DNA of 7,086 bases from Anaerolineaceae bacterium (lineage in GTDB: Bacteria; Planctomycetota; Phycisphaerae; FEN-1346; JAACEH01). Under the pieces are notes generated by a model. It searched no databases, was not told the origin of the DNA, and was given only the letters and a program-made list of their open reading frames with translations. The stretch's first letter is position 1, and each line of letters starts with the position of its first letter. Where the stretch lies: NCBI GenBank assembly GCA_011682595.1, contig JAACEH010000089.1:1-7086 (forward strand). The letters are read 5' to 3'. This document shows, piece after piece, positions 5,594 to 7,086 of this stretch. The translations under genes were made by a program, and so were the position numbers.

Positions 5594-6544
5594 TCAGCCT
5601 CGAACGGTCGGCCTCCGACGCTCGGGCGATGACGAGCGCCTGATTTTCCTCTCGACGAGATCTATTGCCTCCACCCGCCCGTGCAGTCCGCCGTAACGGT
5701 CAAAGGCCCGGTCGAGAAGCTGAATCTTTCCGGCGGCGGTGATGTTCTCCAGCAGTTCGGCCTTGCGGCCCGGGGGCCTGCCCCACAGGATACAGGTGCG
5801 GCTCCGCTTGGTATAGAGGACAATCTCCTTTTTTCGCGGGTCGCGGCGCTTCTCGACGTTCGACACGTCGATGCGATAGAGGTTGAACCTGGCCACGCGG
5901 CTTCGCAACAGGTCGGCCACCTGGGCTCCGGCCAGAACCGCCGGGTCGGACCACAGGCGCCCGGCCACCGGGGCCTCGGTCTCCACGCCGACAATCGTCA
6001 GCAGCCGCCGGTCGCCGAGTTCGGGATCCTCGTAGCTGTCCGCTCCGAGGCGGACCCCTTGGCGGTCGACCATGATGTACCGGGCGCCGCTCCCGCGGCC
6101 GACTTCAACGAAGGCGATGGGGCGGCGGAAAGCCATGGAGACCTCCAGGCCGTTAGAGCGCCCGCCGAGTTTCGGCGAGTCGAGCCGCACGTGGTAGACC
6201 TCGCGAATCCAGGGATTTTTCTCCAGGCACTTGGCCACCAGCTCAGAGGTGGTGCGGTCCATCAGGCTCAGCCTGGGCGGCAACTGCCGCAGCGAGGCCT
6301 GGATTTCGCCGGCGATTTCGGGAGTCATCCAGGTGGTTTTCTGGACCAGCTTCAGGTCGGCGGTCCGGATGCAATACTGCTCGTCGCGGGCCAGGGTGGT
6401 CCGCCAGATGCTCAGCGCATAGACGGCGGCCATGCCGACCGCCGAGAATGCGGCGGCCACAAGGACGGTTTTCCACGGGCGTAGCCGGCCTCGCGCTGCA
6501 TCGACCCTGCCCTCGAGAAGATTGTGGCCCCTTCTGCGATTCAC
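5594..6544 (-). CDS. ftsQ: Cell division protein FtsQ
   Basis: FtsQ (DivIB) is a single-pass divisome protein that links FtsB/FtsL and the septal synthase FtsW/FtsI. This 316-residue version has a basic cytoplasmic N-terminus, one membrane helix at about 25-47, then the extracytoplasmic part. The POTRA/FtsQ core is visible in KNPWIREVYHVRL (109-121), the strand LEVSMAFRRPIAFVEV (133-148), and the signature YIMVDRQGVRL (156-166), matching the family's 'lvD..G..l'. A VADLLRS helix (209-215) and RVEAIDLVERKI (290-301), the usual closing strand, complete the fold. The linker between the helix and the POTRA region (about 50-100) is longer than usual. The start is GTG at 6544 with no clear Shine-Dalgarno; no better start is in frame. 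It follows ddl by 83 bases, as in many division clusters. Sequence divergence is high, but order and motifs agree. Confidence 0.85.
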   Translation of the reverse strand: MNRRRGHNLLEGRVDAARGRLRPWKTVLVAAAFSAVGMAAVYALSIWRTTLARDEQYCIRTADLKLVQKTTWMTPEIAGEIQASLRQLPPRLSLMDRTTSELVAKCLEKNPWIREVYHVRLDSPKLGGRSNGLEVSMAFRRPIAFVEVGRGSGARYIMVDRQGVRLGADSYEDPELGDRRLLTIVGVETEAPVAGRLWSDPAVLAGAQVADLLRSRVARFNLYRIDVSNVEKRRDPRKKEIVLYTKRSRTCILWGRPPGRKAELLENITAAGKIQLLDRAFDRYGGLHGRVEAIDLVERKIRRSSSPERRRPTVRG

Positions 6545-6627
6545 TGCAATGGTTGTTGTCGGCGATAATTCAATTCTGGATGAGCAAAAGCGTGCTGTTT
6601 CAGCTTAAAAGCGGCAGTTTTCGACAA

Positions 6628-7086
6628 TTATCGGCCGCCGCTCCGGCCGCCTCGAAAGAGGGCGATTTCGACGATGTAGCGGCACAGGCAGACGAAGTCG
6701 ATGCCCGCTCCGGAAGCCGACTTGGGCAGCAGGCTGTGCGTCGTAAAGCCGGGGATGGTGTTGACCTCGAGGATCGGCGCCCGGCCGTCGGAGTCGAGAA
6801 TCATGTCCACCCGCGAGAAACCGCGGCAACCCAAGGCCCGGTGTGCGGCCACCGCCGATTGCCGGACCCGCCTCCGGACCTCGAGGTCGAGTTCGGGATT
6901 GACGATGTAGTCGGTCGTGTCGTCGAAGTACTTGGCCTCGTAGTTGTAGAACTGCTGCCTCGGAACAATCTCGACCACCGGCATCCCTTTGCCGTGCAGC
7001 ACGCCGACGGTCAGTTCGCGGCCAAACACCTGCCGCTCGACGAGGGCCTTGTCGTGCAAGGCGAACACCTCGGCCAGCCCCTCGGC
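6628..7086 (-). CDS. ddl: D-alanine--D-alanine ligase, C-terminal half (5' end outside window)
   Basis: Ddl joins two D-alanines using ATP in the cytosol to make the terminal dipeptide of the peptidoglycan precursor. The visible 152 residues are the ATP-grasp C-terminal part: LVERQVFGRELTVGVL, then YNYEAKYFDD (the mobile loop over the active site), GCRGFSRVDMILDSDG with a metal-binding aspartate, and APILEVNTIPGFTTHSLLPK with the metal-binding E and N. These match E. coli DdlB closely in order and spacing. The chain ends in a short basic tail, GGRSGGR, at a TAA (6628-6630). The N-terminal half, about 150 residues, lies beyond the right edge. The next gene downstream is ftsQ, the usual neighbour. 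The 83-base gap between them shows no convincing terminator or promoter, so co-transcription is likely. Confidence 0.95.
   Translation of the reverse strand, partial: AEGLAEVFALHDKALVERQVFGRELTVGVLHGKGMPVVEIVPRQQFYNYEAKYFDDTTDYIVNPELDLEVRRRVRQSAVAAHRALGCRGFSRVDMILDSDGRAPILEVNTIPGFTTHSLLPKSASGAGIDFVCLCRYIVEIALFRGGRSGGR

Noticed and set aside
6563..6633. 8-base inverted repeat CGATAATT/AATTATCG in the ddl-ftsQ gap
   Set aside because: Short arms separated by 55 bases with no T run; could occur by chance and does not look like a terminator or operator.

Overview
The window is GC-rich chromosomal DNA in which every gene I can support reads on the minus strand. It looks like a planctomycete, perhaps of the Phycisphaerae type. 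This is an inference from three things: a ddl-ftsQ pair with no ftsA or ftsZ after it, a BatA-type von Willebrand factor A (vWA) protein with the long architecture common in planctomycetes, and a very small Hc1 (histone H1)-like protein. No rRNA, tRNA or CRISPR array was seen, so the placement rests on protein character alone.

Layout in the direction of transcription (high to low coordinates): the C-terminal half of D-alanine--D-alanine ligase (ddl, cut by the window edge), then ftsQ, then a 246-residue multi-pass membrane protein of unknown function. These three look like the end of a division and cell wall (dcw) cluster. Next is a stretch of about 750 bases without a normal gene. It holds a weak terminator, a deletion remnant of an IS110-family transposase with its upstream region still attached, and a REPIN-like pair of inverted GTAG-type hairpins. 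Then comes a 716-residue BatA/vWA membrane protein, followed by a 56-residue Hc1-like DNA-binding protein with its own promoter and a strong ribosome binding site. After it lie a terminator-like hairpin and a broken ISKra4-family transposase. The last gene is a Tat-exported YkuE-type metallophosphoesterase that runs off the left edge; its coding frame is open across the whole left end.

Functionally, the right part concerns the envelope: peptidoglycan precursor synthesis and divisome assembly. The middle and left are separate single-gene units (vWA protein, nucleoid protein, exported phosphoesterase) divided by decayed mobile elements. I found no clear new system. The most useful observations are the small Hc1-like gene, the in-frame IS110 deletion derivative with intact translation signals, the REPIN, and ftsQ followed by an unknown membrane protein where ftsA/ftsZ normally sit.
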